Source: an uncultured Clostridia bacterium (GTDB lineage Bacteria > Bacillota > Clostridia > Oscillospirales > CAG-272). Taken from it: a stretch of DNA of 64,000 nt. The notes beneath the pieces are model-generated. The model was given only the letters and a program-made list of their open reading frames with translations, searched no databases and was not told the DNA's origin. Below are positions 34,987-44,897 of this stretch, in pieces. A program made the translations under genes and the position numbers. Position 1 is the stretch's first letter. Each line of letters begins with the position of its first letter. Location: NCBI GenBank assembly GCA_947631245.1, contig CANRKP010000004.1, positions 1 to 64,000 on the forward strand. The letters are read 5' to 3'.

Positions 34987-35610
34987 ATGGCGGGCGAAAC
35001 TTATACAACTCTCGGCGCGTTCGGAAAAGGCGAGTTTGAGGACAGGCGCTCGACTTTCATCGGCAGCGCCGCCCACGTCGGCAGCGAGGAGGAGGCGCGC
35101 GAATTCGTCGCCGGAATAAAGAAGAAATATTCCGATGCCCGCCACAACGCGTGGGCGTATATGATGGCGGAGGGGAACATCGCCCGCTTTTCCGACGACG
35201 GCGAGCCGCAGGGAACGGCGGGCGCGCCGATCCTCGGCGTCATAAAAGGGTCGGGAGCCGTCGACTGCGCCGTCGTCGTGACGAGATATTTCGGCGGCAT
35301 ACTGCTCGGCACAGGCGGTCTTGTGAGGGCGTATGCAGAGGCGGCAAAGCTCGCCGTTGAGGACGCGGGCGTCGCCGTGTATCGCGAGTACGCGGAGATG
35401 TCGCTTACAGTCTCGTATTCGGAATACCAAAGGCTCTCGCCGGAGCTGACGAGGCTCGGCGCCATTATCGACGGCGTAGATTTCGGCGCGGAGGTGGAGG
35501 TTCATGCCGCAGTCCTCTCGGGGCTTGCGGACGAGCTGTGCCGATGTGTGGCGGAAATAACGTCAGGAAAGGGAGCTGCTGTCCGCACGGGCTCACGATT
35601 TGACATATAA
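34987..35610 (+). CDS. YigZ/IMPACT family protein
   Basis: A 207-residue member of UPF0029/YigZ. Conserved ARHNAWAYMM, RFSDDGEPQGTAGAPIL and VVTRYFGGILLGTGGLVRAY are all present in the N-terminal domain, with a C-terminal ferredoxin-like DUF1949-type domain (MSLTVSYSEYQRL). Function unclear; homologues have been linked to translation regulation. It begins 1 base after the hflX stop and is co-transcribed. Confidence 0.92.
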   Translation: MAGETYTTLGAFGKGEFEDRRSTFIGSAAHVGSEEEAREFVAGIKKKYSDARHNAWAYMMAEGNIARFSDDGEPQGTAGAPILGVIKGSGAVDCAVVVTRYFGGILLGTGGLVRAYAEAAKLAVEDAGVAVYREYAEMSLTVSYSEYQRLSPELTRLGAIIDGVDFGAEVEVHAAVLSGLADELCRCVAEITSGKGAAVRTGSRFDI

Positions 35611-35650
35611 CTGTGAGTTTTTTTTCAAAAAACCAAAAAAATTCGATTTA

Positions 35651-35691
35651 TACGCAAGTGTTTTGACCGGCGCTTGCGTATATTATTTATG
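35651..35691 (+). promoter_or_regulatory. dgt operon promoter inside an inverted repeat
   Basis: TTGACC (35663-35668) and TTTATG (35686-35691), spacer 17. An exact 8-bp inverted repeat TACGCAAG (35651-35658) and CTTGCGTA (35673-35680) encloses the -35 box, which looks like an operator. Confidence 0.5.
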
Positions 35692-35723
35692 TGAATGTCG
35701 GAAAACAGGCGGGAGGCGGTATT

Positions 35724-36758
35724 ATGGACAACATGACTGTTCGCGATATGTTCCTTTTGAGGGAACGGAATATTCTGTCGCCGTATGCGTTTCTGACCGA
35801 AAACACGCGCGGACGCGACCATCCGTACGTTCCGTGCGTCAACAGGACCGAGTTCCAGCGCGACCGCGACAGGATAATACACAGCAAGGCGTTCCGCAGG
35901 CTGATGCACAAGACGCAGGTGTTCCTTCTGCCGAAGGATGAGCATTACAGGACGCGCATGACGCACACGCTCGAGGTGGCGCAGATCGCGCGCATCATCT
36001 GCCGCGCGCTCCGCCTGAACGAGGACCTCTGCGAGGCGGCGGCGCTCGGTCACGACCTCGGGCACACCCCGTTCGGACACGCGGGCGAGGATGTCATGAG
36101 GCGGTGCTTCGACCCGTCGTTCACTCACTACGCGCAGAGCCTGCGCGTCGTCGAGTTCCTCGAGCACAACGGCGAGGGGCTGAATCTGACGTGGGAGGTG
36201 CGCGACGGCATCGTACATCATTCGGGCGGCGACCTTTCAGGCGGGCACGGCGCCTCGACGCTCGAGGGTGTTATCGTGAAATTTGCGGACAAAATAGCGT
36301 ACATAAATCATGATATAGACGACGCGATACGTGCCGGCATACTGACGAACGATGATATCCCGAAGCGCCTGCGCGACACGCTCGGGAATACCCACAGCGG
36401 CAGGATAAACACGATGGTGACGGACGTTATCGACGCCTCCACCGACAAGCCCGAGATAAGGATGTCGGACGGGATCTGCGAGGCGACGATGGAGCTTCGC
36501 CAGTTCCTCTTCGAGCATGTTTATCTTGACAGCGCGGCAAAATCGGAGGAAGCGAAGGCTAAAGACCTTTTGGCGCGGCTTTACGAGTATTTTTACGAGC
36601 ATCCCGACAAAATGCCCGAGTTTTACAGAAACAACGCGGAGAGCTGCGGCATCGGAAGATCCGTCTGCGACTACATTTCGAGCATGACGGACAGATACGC
36701 CATAGACAAGTACAACGAGCTCTTCATCCCTGCCGCATGGCAGCGGGTGTCCGATTAG
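35724..36758 (+). CDS. dgt: dGTP triphosphohydrolase-like HD protein
   Basis: A 344-residue HD-domain phosphohydrolase of the Dgt family. RDRDRIIHSKAFRRLMHKTQVF is the family signature; metal ligands are in MTHTLEVAQIAR (H), ALGHDLGHTPFGH (HD) and KFADKIAYINHDIDDA (D). Substrate is dNTP, probably dGTP. ATG 35724 follows GGGAGGCGG. It ends with TAG, 8 bases before the dnaG start. The order dgt-dnaG-rpoD is typical of Clostridia. Confidence 0.93.
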   Translation: MDNMTVRDMFLLRERNILSPYAFLTENTRGRDHPYVPCVNRTEFQRDRDRIIHSKAFRRLMHKTQVFLLPKDEHYRTRMTHTLEVAQIARIICRALRLNEDLCEAAALGHDLGHTPFGHAGEDVMRRCFDPSFTHYAQSLRVVEFLEHNGEGLNLTWEVRDGIVHHSGGDLSGGHGASTLEGVIVKFADKIAYINHDIDDAIRAGILTNDDIPKRLRDTLGNTHSGRINTMVTDVIDASTDKPEIRMSDGICEATMELRQFLFEHVYLDSAAKSEEAKAKDLLARLYEYFYEHPDKMPEFYRNNAESCGIGRSVCDYISSMTDRYAIDKYNELFIPAAWQRVSD

Positions 36759-36766
36759 GTGACGTC

Positions 36767-38548
36767 ATGCCGATGATACCCCTTTCGGTAATAGAAGAGA
36801 TAAAGGCGCGCAGCCCGATAGAGGACGTTGTTTCGCGCTACGTTTCCCTGAAGCGCGCGGGCAGCAATCTTTCCGCCTCATGCCCGTTCCATTCGGAGAG
36901 GACGCCGTCGTTCGTCGTTTTCCCGGCGACGCAGTCGTTTTACTGTTTCGGATGCGGCGCGGGAGGCGACGTCATATCGTTCGTCATGAGGATAGAGAAC
37001 CTCGAATATCCGGACGCTGTCCGCGAGCTCGCAGACAGGTGCGGCGTGTCGATACCGGAGAGCGGCGAACGCGAGGAACAGGGCGTTTCCCGCAAGAGGC
37101 TGTACGAGCTGAACCGCGAGGCAGCGAGATTTTACAGGGACAATCTGTTTGATGAAAAGAAGGGCGCCGCCGCGCGCCGTTATCTTGCGGAGCGAGGGCT
37201 GACGTCCGCAGTTGTGAAGCGCTTCGGTCTCGGCTTTGCGCCGGACGATTTTTCGATGAGCGACACGATGCGGGCGAAGGGATTTACCGACGACGAGCTC
37301 GTCGCCGCGTTCCTCTGCAAGCGGAGCGAGCGCACCGGCAGACCGTATGACCTTTTCCGCGGGCGCGTGATGTTCCCGATAATAGACACGTCGGGCCGCG
37401 TCATCGCGTTCGGCGGGCGCGTCATGGGGGACGGTGCGCCGAAATACCTCAACTCGTCGGACACGCCGGTGTTCAAAAAGAGCAGGAACCTATTCGCGCT
37501 CAATTACGCAAAGTCGTCGTCTGCGGAGGAAATGATCCTCTGCGAGGGATATATGGACGTCATTGCCCTGCACGCCGCGGGCGTTGAAAACGCTGTCGCG
37601 ACGCTCGGAACGGCGCTGACCGAGGAGCAGGCGCGCATCATCGCGAAATACACGAAGCGCGTCGTCCTCTGCTACGACAGCGACGACGCGGGACAGCGTG
37701 CCGACAGCCGCGCGCTCGAGCTTCTCGGAGCCGTCGGGCTCGACGTGAGGGTGCTGAAGCTCCAAGGCGCGAAGGACCCCGACGAATTCATCAAAAAGTT
37801 CGGCGTCGACGCGTTCAGAGACGCGCTTTCGGGCAGCAGCTCGAAGTTCCGCTATACGATGGATAAGGTCCTGTCGAAATACGACGTCTCCTCTGATGAG
37901 GACAAGATACGCGCGATGCGCGAGATAAACGAGTATATCGCGGGCTTCTCAAGCGAGGTCGAGCGCGAGGTGTATATCGGTCAGGCGTCAGATAAGCTCG
38001 GGATCTCGCGGGATAGTATAAAAAACGACGTTTCGCTTATCATAAGAAAGAAGCGGCGTTCGGACAAAAGGGCGGAGGCTTTGGAGATCGCGAGAGACGC
38101 CGCCGGCTTCGGCGACCGCGTCAACCGCGATAAGTTGACGCATCTGCGCTCCGCGTCGTGCGAGGAGACCGTGCTCGGTATGCTCGCGGCGTATCCCGAA
38201 TACATAAAGGAAGTGTCGTCGGGCGGCGCGCTGTCGCTTTCGCCCGAGGATTTCACGACCGAATTCGGCCGCCGCGTGTTTGAGACGATACTCCGCGTAT
38301 ACGGCGAGACCGGCGGATTTGACATAGGCCTGCTCTCGGCGGAGCTCACGCAGGACGAGGTCTCGCGCGTAACGAAGCTCGCGGTATCCCGCGACAAGCT
38401 CGACAACGGGCGCGAGGTCTTTGCTGAAAACGTCCGCGCGCTGAAGGACGAGAGGCAAAGGCAGCAGTCAAAGACTGACGACGCCTTCGAGGCGATAATG
38501 AGGCTGAGAGAAAAAAATTCGGCGAACAACGAAAACGAAGAAGAATAA
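36767..38548 (+). CDS. dnaG: DNA primase
   Basis: A 593-residue primase. N-terminal zinc-binding domain ([26 protein letters not shown]), then the core with [30 protein letters not shown] (toprim Glu) and [14 protein letters not shown] (toprim Asp-x-Asp), and a C-terminal helicase-interaction region (~430-593). Start at ATG 36767 with AGGTGA; the longer frame from 36737 overlaps dgt. Confidence 0.95.
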   Translation: MPMIPLSVIEEIKARSPIEDVVSRYVSLKRAGSNLSASCPFHSERTPSFVVFPATQSFYCFGCGAGGDVISFVMRIENLEYPDAVRELADRCGVSIPESGEREEQGVSRKRLYELNREAARFYRDNLFDEKKGAAARRYLAERGLTSAVVKRFGLGFAPDDFSMSDTMRAKGFTDDELVAAFLCKRSERTGRPYDLFRGRVMFPIIDTSGRVIAFGGRVMGDGAPKYLNSSDTPVFKKSRNLFALNYAKSSSAEEMILCEGYMDVIALHAAGVENAVATLGTALTEEQARIIAKYTKRVVLCYDSDDAGQRADSRALELLGAVGLDVRVLKLQGAKDPDEFIKKFGVDAFRDALSGSSSKFRYTMDKVLSKYDVSSDEDKIRAMREINEYIAGFSSEVEREVYIGQASDKLGISRDSIKNDVSLIIRKKRRSDKRAEALEIARDAAGFGDRVNRDKLTHLRSASCEETVLGMLAAYPEYIKEVSSGGALSLSPEDFTTEFGRRVFETILRVYGETGGFDIGLLSAELTQDEVSRVTKLAVSRDKLDNGREVFAENVRALKDERQRQQSKTDDAFEAIMRLREKNSANNENEEE

Positions 38549-38574
38549 AGTTGTACATAACAAGGAAGGTAAAA

Positions 38575-39669
38575 ATGGAAAAGGAAACCGTAAACGAAAG
38601 AGAGCTTGAGCTTATCGAAAAGGGCAGAGTGGACGGCATGCTCACCGAGGGCGACATCGAAGACGCAATCGCGGGCGACGAGGACATCGATATTGAAAGC
38701 ATCGAAAAGCTCTACGACACTCTCGAAAGCAACGGAATAGGCATCGAATCCGACGCGGCGAGCGCGCTCGACATCGAAAACGAGGTCGAACGCATGGGCA
38801 GCGGGGAGGACATGGAAAAGCAGCTCTCGCAGGAGGGGCTCGCGATCGACGACCCCGTAAGAATGTATCTTAAGGAAATCGGCAAGGTGCCGCTGCTCGA
38901 CTCCGAACGCGAGCTTGAGCTCGCAAAGCGCATGGCGGAGGGCGACGAAAGCGCAAAGCAGGAGCTCGTCGTCGCCAACCTCAGGCTCGTCGTCAGCATC
39001 GCAAAGCGCTACGTCGGCAAGGGAATGTTCTTCCTTGATCTGATACAGGAGGGCAACCTCGGTCTGATGAAGGCCGTCGACAAGTTCGACTACACGAAGG
39101 GATACAAGTTCTCAACATACGCGACGTGGTGGATACGCCAGGCGATAACGCGCGCTATCGCGGATCAGGCGAGGACGATACGAATACCCGTCCACATGGT
39201 GGAGACGATACACAAGGTATCGAGATATTCGCGCCAGCTCCTTCAGGAGCTCGGTCACGAGGCGACGCCCGAAGAAATAGCCGAAAAGCTCAACATGACG
39301 CCCGAGAAGGTGCGCGAGATAATGAAGATCGCGCGCGACCCCGTCTCGCTCGAGACGCCTATCGGCGAGGAGGAGGACTCCCATCTCGGAGACTTCATCG
39401 AAGATCAGGAGAGCCCGGCGCCGCCGGACGCCGCGTCATACGCCGTGCTCCGCGAGCAGATAGCGGAGGTCCTGCACACGCTGACACCGCGCGAGGAGCT
39501 CGTGCTCAAGCGCCGTTTTGGACTTGACGACGGAAAGACGCGCACGCTCGAAGAGGTCGGGCGCGAATTCAACATTACGCGCGAGAGAATACGTCAGATA
39601 GAGGCGAAAGCGCTTCGCAAGCTCCGCCACCCGAGCCGTTCGAAAAGACTGCGCGATTTCCTCGATTAA
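38575..39669 (+). CDS. rpoD: Primary sigma factor RpoD/SigA
   Basis: A 364-residue housekeeping sigma factor. Acidic N-terminal region 1.1 is short; region 1.2 [17 protein letters not shown], region 2 [18 protein letters not shown] through [17 protein letters not shown], region 3 [10 protein letters not shown] and region 4 TREEL-type [66 protein letters not shown] precedes the ATG at 38575. It closes the dgt-dnaG-rpoD operon. Confidence 0.97.
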   Translation: MEKETVNERELELIEKGRVDGMLTEGDIEDAIAGDEDIDIESIEKLYDTLESNGIGIESDAASALDIENEVERMGSGEDMEKQLSQEGLAIDDPVRMYLKEIGKVPLLDSERELELAKRMAEGDESAKQELVVANLRLVVSIAKRYVGKGMFFLDLIQEGNLGLMKAVDKFDYTKGYKFSTYATWWIRQAITRAIADQARTIRIPVHMVETIHKVSRYSRQLLQELGHEATPEEIAEKLNMTPEKVREIMKIARDPVSLETPIGEEEDSHLGDFIEDQESPAPPDAASYAVLREQIAEVLHTLTPREELVLKRRFGLDDGKTRTLEEVGREFNITRERIRQIEAKALRKLRHPSRSKRLRDFLD

Positions 39670-39856
39670 AAAAGTTTTTCTCGCGAATTGCACGAATTTT
39701 TCCTCGTTCAATTGTGAATTTCAGACAACTGAAATGTGAAAAACTACAAAAAATCCGCGGCATGTTTTGTGAAACTGTGACAATAAACTGTGGTATAAAG
39801 TGATGCCGGACGGTAAAATCGGTGCAGTCGAATTCATCAACTTTGCCAAATTACGC

Positions 39857-39885
39857 TTGACAGTTTGGACCTTTTGATGTAAAAT
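39857..39885 (+). promoter_or_regulatory. Strong sigma-A promoter for the solute-binding lipoprotein
   Basis: TTGACA (39857-39862), 17-base spacer, TAAAAT (39880-39885), followed by AGGAGG 10 bases before the ATG at 39957. The rest of the 39670-39856 stretch shows nothing recognisable. Confidence 0.8.
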
Positions 39886-39956
39886 ATCATAAGAATATCT
39901 CGGTGTCGTCGATTTGTGCAACGGTACACTGCAGTATATTAGGAGGATGTTCCATA

Positions 39957-41747
39957 ATGAATAAGAAACTTGTAAGTCTCGTGCTCGTTTTTATGATCAT
40001 CTTTTCATTTGTTCTGTCGAGCTGCTCTATTCTGAGCTCCGGCAACGGCGAGGACAGCGACACCGGAGAAGAGGAGCAGACAGACCTCAGCAACCGTACC
40101 CCGGTAACGCTGACTCTTTGGCTCCCCGCGCTTGAAGGTACGACCGAAAAGGCCGTGGCCGAAGTCGAGACGGAGATAAATAAGATCCTCAAGCCGATGT
40201 ATACGACCGCCGTTGAGTTCCGTACGATCCCCGAGGATCAGTACACCGATGCCGTCTATGCTCAGATACAGAAGATACAGCAGAAGCTCGACGACGATGA
40301 CGCCGCCGTGTCCGTCAGCCGCGAGCTCGAACAGAGCCGCCGTCTCGATGGTATCACGGATGACAAAAAGGAGACGGAAGAGGTTTCCGAGACCGTCGTT
40401 GAGACGCTCGAGAACTCATTCGGTCAGTCGGAGAAGAGATATCCTTCCGTCGGAGAATATCAGTTCGACATTTTCCTTGTCACGAGCTATGACATGTATC
40501 TCGACCTCATAGAGAAAGAAGCCATAATGGATCTTGAGGACAGCCTCAAGAGCACGGGCAAGGTGCTCCCGAAGTACATATACCCGAGCTTCCTTGAAGC
40601 CGCGCGCTTTGAGTTCGGCGATGCATACGCTATCCCGAACAACCACGGCATGGGAGAATACAGGTTCCTTCTCACGAACAAAGAGCTTATAAACAAGTAT
40701 CACTATGACGTCGATACGCTTCTTTCGATGGCGGACTGCGAGGACTTCATCCGCGACGTTGCTGAGGGCGAGAACGACAAGGCGCTTGCGCCGCTGCTCT
40801 CCTGGGTCGAGCCCGCGGGAATGCACTACTGGTCCGAAGACGGAAAGTGGAGCGTCCTCGCCTCCTATATCGGCAGCAAGTCCGAGCCGTCCGCACAGTC
40901 CGTTGTGACGGATATTTTCTCGATTCCTCAGTACAGGGAGAACTTCAAGCTCATGAAGTCTCTTGAGGAAGACGGGCTTATCGCAGAGGATCCCGATTCC
41001 GTTGAGAAGTTCGCGGTCGGCGTTGTCTCCGCAGGTTCCCTCGACGAAGTTGAGGAGCTTTACGGCGAGGAATACAACATAACCGTTTTTGACTATCCGA
41101 AGGCGACGCAGGAAGAGCTCTTCGACAGCGCGTTCGCAGTCAGCGCGGCAACGAGAGACCTCACGCGCTGCATGGAGGTCATAACGGCCATCAACACTCA
41201 GCCCGAGCTTCGCAACCTGATCCAGTACGGCGTTGAGGGCGTACACTACAACCGCGATGATGACAACAGAGTTGTCCGTGTCCGCGATGAAAACGGCAAT
41301 GCCGCATACAACATGGATATCGCTCATACAGGAAACACCTACATCGCATATCCCGAGGAAGGAATGAGCGATGATCAGTGGGAGCGCGATATGGAGAGGA
41401 ACCTCGATTCGTGCCTGACTCCGTTCTCCTTCTGCAGCGGTCTATATAACGAAAGCAATAAGGCAAACTATGAGGAAATAGCAAAACTCTCCGCGGATCT
41501 CTACGATCGTATGATGAAGGTGTCCGCAGATGAGGTCGACCAGTTCTTTGCCGCCGCTCGCAAGGAGCTCATAGCAAACGAAAAGTTCACGCAGATGACG
41601 GGCATGACGTGGGAATACGGCACGGCCTACATCTACAACACATTCTACGCAACGTACTATGCGACCGACGAGCCCGGTGACGACACCGGCGAGGCGGGAG
41701 CCGAGACAGGCGACGCAGGTGAAGCTGGCGGAGAGGCTCAGGAGTAA
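39957..41747 (+). CDS. Extracellular solute-binding lipoprotein (ABC importer type)
   Basis: A 596-residue lipoprotein. Signal with lipobox LSSC, Cys23 as the lipidated residue, then an acidic linker. VTLTLWLPALEGTTEKAVAEVETEIN is the typical opening of family-1 solute-binding proteins that bind sugars; the fold continues to ~570, and the last 25 residues are an acidic Gly/Glu-rich tail. It has its own strong promoter and terminator; no permease or ATPase genes are adjacent, so its transporter partners must be elsewhere, or it acts as a stand-alone receptor. Ligand unknown. Confidence 0.82.
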   Translation: MNKKLVSLVLVFMIIFSFVLSSCSILSSGNGEDSDTGEEEQTDLSNRTPVTLTLWLPALEGTTEKAVAEVETEINKILKPMYTTAVEFRTIPEDQYTDAVYAQIQKIQQKLDDDDAAVSVSRELEQSRRLDGITDDKKETEEVSETVVETLENSFGQSEKRYPSVGEYQFDIFLVTSYDMYLDLIEKEAIMDLEDSLKSTGKVLPKYIYPSFLEAARFEFGDAYAIPNNHGMGEYRFLLTNKELINKYHYDVDTLLSMADCEDFIRDVAEGENDKALAPLLSWVEPAGMHYWSEDGKWSVLASYIGSKSEPSAQSVVTDIFSIPQYRENFKLMKSLEEDGLIAEDPDSVEKFAVGVVSAGSLDEVEELYGEEYNITVFDYPKATQEELFDSAFAVSAATRDLTRCMEVITAINTQPELRNLIQYGVEGVHYNRDDDNRVVRVRDENGNAAYNMDIAHTGNTYIAYPEEGMSDDQWERDMERNLDSCLTPFSFCSGLYNESNKANYEEIAKLSADLYDRMMKVSADEVDQFFAAARKELIANEKFTQMTGMTWEYGTAYIYNTFYATYYATDEPGDDTGEAGAETGDAGEAGGEAQE

Positions 41748-41822
41748 ACGCTCGGGTCCGTTCGGATACCGCATATGCTCCGAAAAAACGCAGCAATTCC
41801 GTAACGATACAGCATAACGGCA

Positions 41823-41858
41823 GCCGACCGAAAGGATGACCTTTCGGTCGGCTTTTTT
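41823..41858 (+). terminator. Terminator of the lipoprotein gene
   Basis: Thirteen-base arms GCCGACCGAAAGG and CCTTTCGGTCGGC with an ATGA loop, followed by TTTTTT. Confidence 0.92.
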
Positions 41859-41906
41859 GCCGGCGGCAAACAGCAGTTTTTTATAAATAAAATTATATTT
41901 GCGGTG

Positions 41907-41935
41907 TTGACAACGAGACCGTTTTATGGTATGAT
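41907..41935 (+). promoter_or_regulatory. Promoter of the rpsB-tsf operon
   Basis: TTGACA (41907-41912), 17-base spacer, TATGAT (41930-41935). The leader before rpsB would be about 118 bases; it has several short GC-rich inverted repeats and may be an autoregulatory site, but I recognise no known leader class. Confidence 0.8.
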
Positions 41936-42059
41936 ACCAAGTGTGCGCCAAGGCGCAAAAAAATAATTCACACACGTCTGCGGGATGTGCGGTCGGTGCC
42001 GGAACTCGGCTGCCGCATATATGCCGGCGTGGTGGAAAAACCGAAGGAGGACATTAAAA

Positions 42060-42815
42060 ATGTCTGTTATCACTATCAAGCAGCTGCTTGAAGCCGGCGT
42101 CCATTTCGGACACCACACAAGAAGATGGAACCCGAAGATGTCTGAGTACATCTTCACGGAGCGCAACGGTATCTACATTATCGACCTCCAGAAGACGGTC
42201 AAGAAATTCGATGAGGCGTATATGTTCGTGCGCGACCTTTCCGCGCAGGGCGGAACGATACTCTTCGTCGGAACGAAGAAGCAGGCGGCCGACGCCATCA
42301 AGGAAGAGGCGAAGCGCTGCGGACAGTTCTATGTCAACGTTCGCTGGCTCGGCGGCATGCTCACGAATTACAGAACGATAAGACGTTCGATCTCCCGCCT
42401 CTATCAGCTTGAGAAGATGCAGGAAGACGGCACGTTCAATTCGCTTCCGAAAAAGGAAGTCGCGTCCCTTCAGAAGGAGATGGACAACCTCGAGCGCAAC
42501 CTCGGCGGTATAAAGGAAATGGACCGTCTGCCTGACGCCGTTTTCATCGTCGACACTCGCAAGGAGCATAACGCAGTGCTCGAAGCGAAGAAGCTCGGAA
42601 TTCCCGTCGTTGCAATAGTCGATACGAACTGCGACCCCGAAGATGCCGACTATATCATTCCCGGCAACGACGACGCCATCCGCGCGATCAAGCTCATTTC
42701 TTCCGTCCTTGCAGACGCCGTTATCGAGGGCAAGCAGGGCGAGTCGTTTGACGCGGCAGAGACCGAGAAGACCGAGGCCGAGGCTGAGGAAGACGCCGAA
42801 ACTGCGGCTGAATAA
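42060..42815 (+). CDS. rpsB: 30S ribosomal protein S2
   Basis: A 251-residue S2: [24 protein letters not shown] at the start, [29 protein letters not shown], and [16 protein letters not shown], with an acidic C-terminal tail ([14 protein letters not shown]). AAGGAGG lies upstream of ATG 42060; the frame from 41985 is leader. Operon partner tsf follows 33 bases later. Confidence 0.97.
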   Translation: MSVITIKQLLEAGVHFGHHTRRWNPKMSEYIFTERNGIYIIDLQKTVKKFDEAYMFVRDLSAQGGTILFVGTKKQAADAIKEEAKRCGQFYVNVRWLGGMLTNYRTIRRSISRLYQLEKMQEDGTFNSLPKKEVASLQKEMDNLERNLGGIKEMDRLPDAVFIVDTRKEHNAVLEAKKLGIPVVAIVDTNCDPEDADYIIPGNDDAIRAIKLISSVLADAVIEGKQGESFDAAETEKTEAEAEEDAETAAE

Positions 42816-42848
42816 ATAGCACAAGAGCATATTTTAAGAGGTATTTTC

Positions 42849-43790
42849 ATGGCAACCACAATAACAGCTAAGATGGTATCCGAGCTCCGCGCCAAGACCG
42901 GCGTCGGCATAATGGACTGCAAGCGCGCGCTGACCGAGGCGGACGGCAACTTTGACGAGGCGGTAAAGCTCCTTCGCGAGAAGGGTCTGTCCGTCGCAGC
43001 GAAGAAGGCATCCCGCGTCGCCGCTGAGGGCGTCGTAGACATCATGGTTTCCGAGGACGGCAAGACCGCGGCGATGATAGAGGTCAACGCCGAGACGGAC
43101 TTCGTCGCCAAGAACGCGACGTTCCGCGAATTTGTCACAGGCATCCTTTCCGTAATAATAAAGAACAGACCCGAGAGCATCGATGCCCTCAAGGAACTGC
43201 CTTACGACGACAACTTCACCGTTGACGGCAAGCTGAAGGACATGGTCTTCACGATAGGCGAGAACATGAACATCCGCCGTTTTGTCATCGTTGACGGCGC
43301 GTTCTCGACGTATATCCACGGCAAGGGCACAACGGGCGTCATCGTCAGATTTGACACCGACGACGCGACGGCGGAAAAGCCTGAGTTCGCAGAGTTCGCA
43401 AAGAACATCGCGCTCCAGATCGCCGCAGGCACGCCTCCCACATATATCGCAAAGGCGGACGTCCCGCAGAGCGTTATAGACGAGGAGCTCGAGGTTCAGA
43501 TAAAGGCCGCAAAGACGGACGAAAAGCTCGCCAACAAGCCTGACGCAGTCCTCCACAAGATCGTAGAGGGCAAGCTCGACAAGCTCTTCTTCGAGCGCGC
43601 CTGCCTGCTTGAGCAGCCTTATGTCAAGGATGACTCGATGACGGTCGGCAAGTACGTTGCCGCGACCGCGAAAGAGCTCGGCGCCGACATAAAGGTCACG
43701 GGCTTCTGGCTCTACGAAAGAGGCGAGGGCCTCGAGAAGCGCGAGGACAACTTCGCCGAGGAAATTGCATCGCTCGTAAAAGGCAACTGA
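42849..43790 (+). CDS. tsf: Translation elongation factor Ts
   Basis: A 313-residue nucleotide-exchange factor for EF-Tu. VSELRAKTGVGIMDCKRALTEADGN and AEGVVDIMVSEDGKTAAMIEVNAETDFVAKN are the two EF-Ts signatures. The length is that of the long clostridial type with two core repeats. AGAGG lies upstream. Followed by a strong terminator, separating it from pyrH. Confidence 0.97.
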   Translation: MATTITAKMVSELRAKTGVGIMDCKRALTEADGNFDEAVKLLREKGLSVAAKKASRVAAEGVVDIMVSEDGKTAAMIEVNAETDFVAKNATFREFVTGILSVIIKNRPESIDALKELPYDDNFTVDGKLKDMVFTIGENMNIRRFVIVDGAFSTYIHGKGTTGVIVRFDTDDATAEKPEFAEFAKNIALQIAAGTPPTYIAKADVPQSVIDEELEVQIKAAKTDEKLANKPDAVLHKIVEGKLDKLFFERACLLEQPYVKDDSMTVGKYVAATAKELGADIKVTGFWLYERGEGLEKREDNFAEEIASLVKGN

Positions 43791-43798
43791 CACACATC

Positions 43799-43830
43799 GG
43801 GAGGCGATATCTTCGCCTCCCTTGTTTTTT
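43799..43830 (+). terminator. tsf terminator
   Basis: GGGAGGCGA and TCGCCTCCC arms around TATCT-like loop, then TTGTTTTTT. Confidence 0.9.
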
Positions 43831-43943
43831 AGAGATGCGACCTGTGTGGTATCGGTTAAATGCAGGCGGATACGCTTTGCCGCGACGGTCGCCTGCGCTG
43901 TGCCGTCGGCATCTCTTTGCCGGTCGACGGCGGAGCACAGCGC
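43831..43943 (+). other. Structured intergenic segment, possible RNA
   Basis: The 43831-44027 gap has no gene but dense nested inverted repeats: AGAGATGC (43831-43838) with GCATCTCT (43909-43916), inside it GCAGGCG (43862-43868) with CGCCTGC (43890-43896), and an alternative long stem GCGCTGTGC (43895-43903) with GCACAGCGC (43935-43943). No promoter was found for it; it would be made by read-through of the tsf terminator. Could be a degraded sequence. Confidence 0.3.
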
Positions 43944-44027
43944 GCCCCGCGCTTGTCCCGTGCGCTCTCCCGAATGCTTCCGATATCTTAAAAAACGCAT
44001 TTATTTCTCATAATCGGTAATTTTGTG

Positions 44028-44056
44028 TTTACAAGCGGCAAAAAAATCGGTATAAT
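44028..44056 (+). promoter_or_regulatory. Promoter of the pyrH-frr-uppS operon
   Basis: TTTACA (44028-44033), 17-base spacer, consensus TATAAT (44051-44056), 51 bases before the pyrH ATG. Confidence 0.82.
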
Positions 44057-44106
44057 AGTAAGAGGGCGAGTTTGTCGCTCCGAAAAAGTTCAAAGGATGA
44101 AGACAT

Positions 44107-44817
44107 ATGCAGGCGAAGTACAAACGTGTCCTAATAAAGCTGTCGGGCGAGGCGCTTTCCGGCAAGGACTGCGTGCTCGATTTCAAGATGCTTGACGAGG
44201 TCGCAAAGGCAGTAAAAACATGCGTAGACATGGGTGTCGAGGTCGCGATACTTGTCGGAGGCGGCAACATTTGGCGCGGCGCGAAGGGAGTCGGCATGGA
44301 CCGTTCGCGCGCCGACCACATGGGCATGCTCGCCACGGTCATAAACGCGCTCGGCATCGAAGACGCGCTGCTGCGGGCAAACGTCAAGGCCGTCGTGATG
44401 TCGGCGATAGAGATGACGGAGTTCGCTCAGGTATTCGTGCGTGACAAGGCGGTTAAATACCTCTCGGAGGGAACCGTCGTCGTGCTCGGAGGCGGCATCG
44501 GAAATCCGTTTTTCACGACCGACACGGCAGCCGTCATTCGTGCGGCGGAGCTCGGCGTCGACGTTGCAATACTCGCGAAAAACATAGACGCCGTCTATGA
44601 CCGCGACCCGCGCCGTTTTCCGGACGCAAAGCCTTTCCGAACGGTGGATTATGATTTCATAATCGAAAACAAGCTCGGCGTCATAGACCTCGCAGCGGCG
44701 ACGCTCTCGGGGGAGAACAATCTTCCGCTGCTCCTGTGCGCGCTCGAGGATCCGAACAACATCGTCAAGGCCGTCTGCGGCGACGACATAGGAACCGTCG
44801 TAACACATACGAAATAA
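44107..44817 (+). CDS. pyrH: UMP kinase
   Basis: A 236-residue bacterial-type UMP kinase of the amino-acid kinase fold. YKRVLIKLSGEALSG, VGGGNIWRGAKG, DRSRADHMGMLATVINALGIEDAL and GGGIGNPFFTTDTAAVIRAAEL are diagnostic. It makes UDP in pyrimidine synthesis. AAAGGATG precedes ATG at 44107. Confidence 0.97.
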   Translation: MQAKYKRVLIKLSGEALSGKDCVLDFKMLDEVAKAVKTCVDMGVEVAILVGGGNIWRGAKGVGMDRSRADHMGMLATVINALGIEDALLRANVKAVVMSAIEMTEFAQVFVRDKAVKYLSEGTVVVLGGGIGNPFFTTDTAAVIRAAELGVDVAILAKNIDAVYDRDPRRFPDAKPFRTVDYDFIIENKLGVIDLAAATLSGENNLPLLLCALEDPNNIVKAVCGDDIGTVVTHTK

Positions 44818-44897
44818 ACAGCCGCAAACTTCCGATAGAAAAATTTCTTTCGGGAGAGCGCTGAGGCATATTAAATAAAAAAACGGAGGAACAAAAG

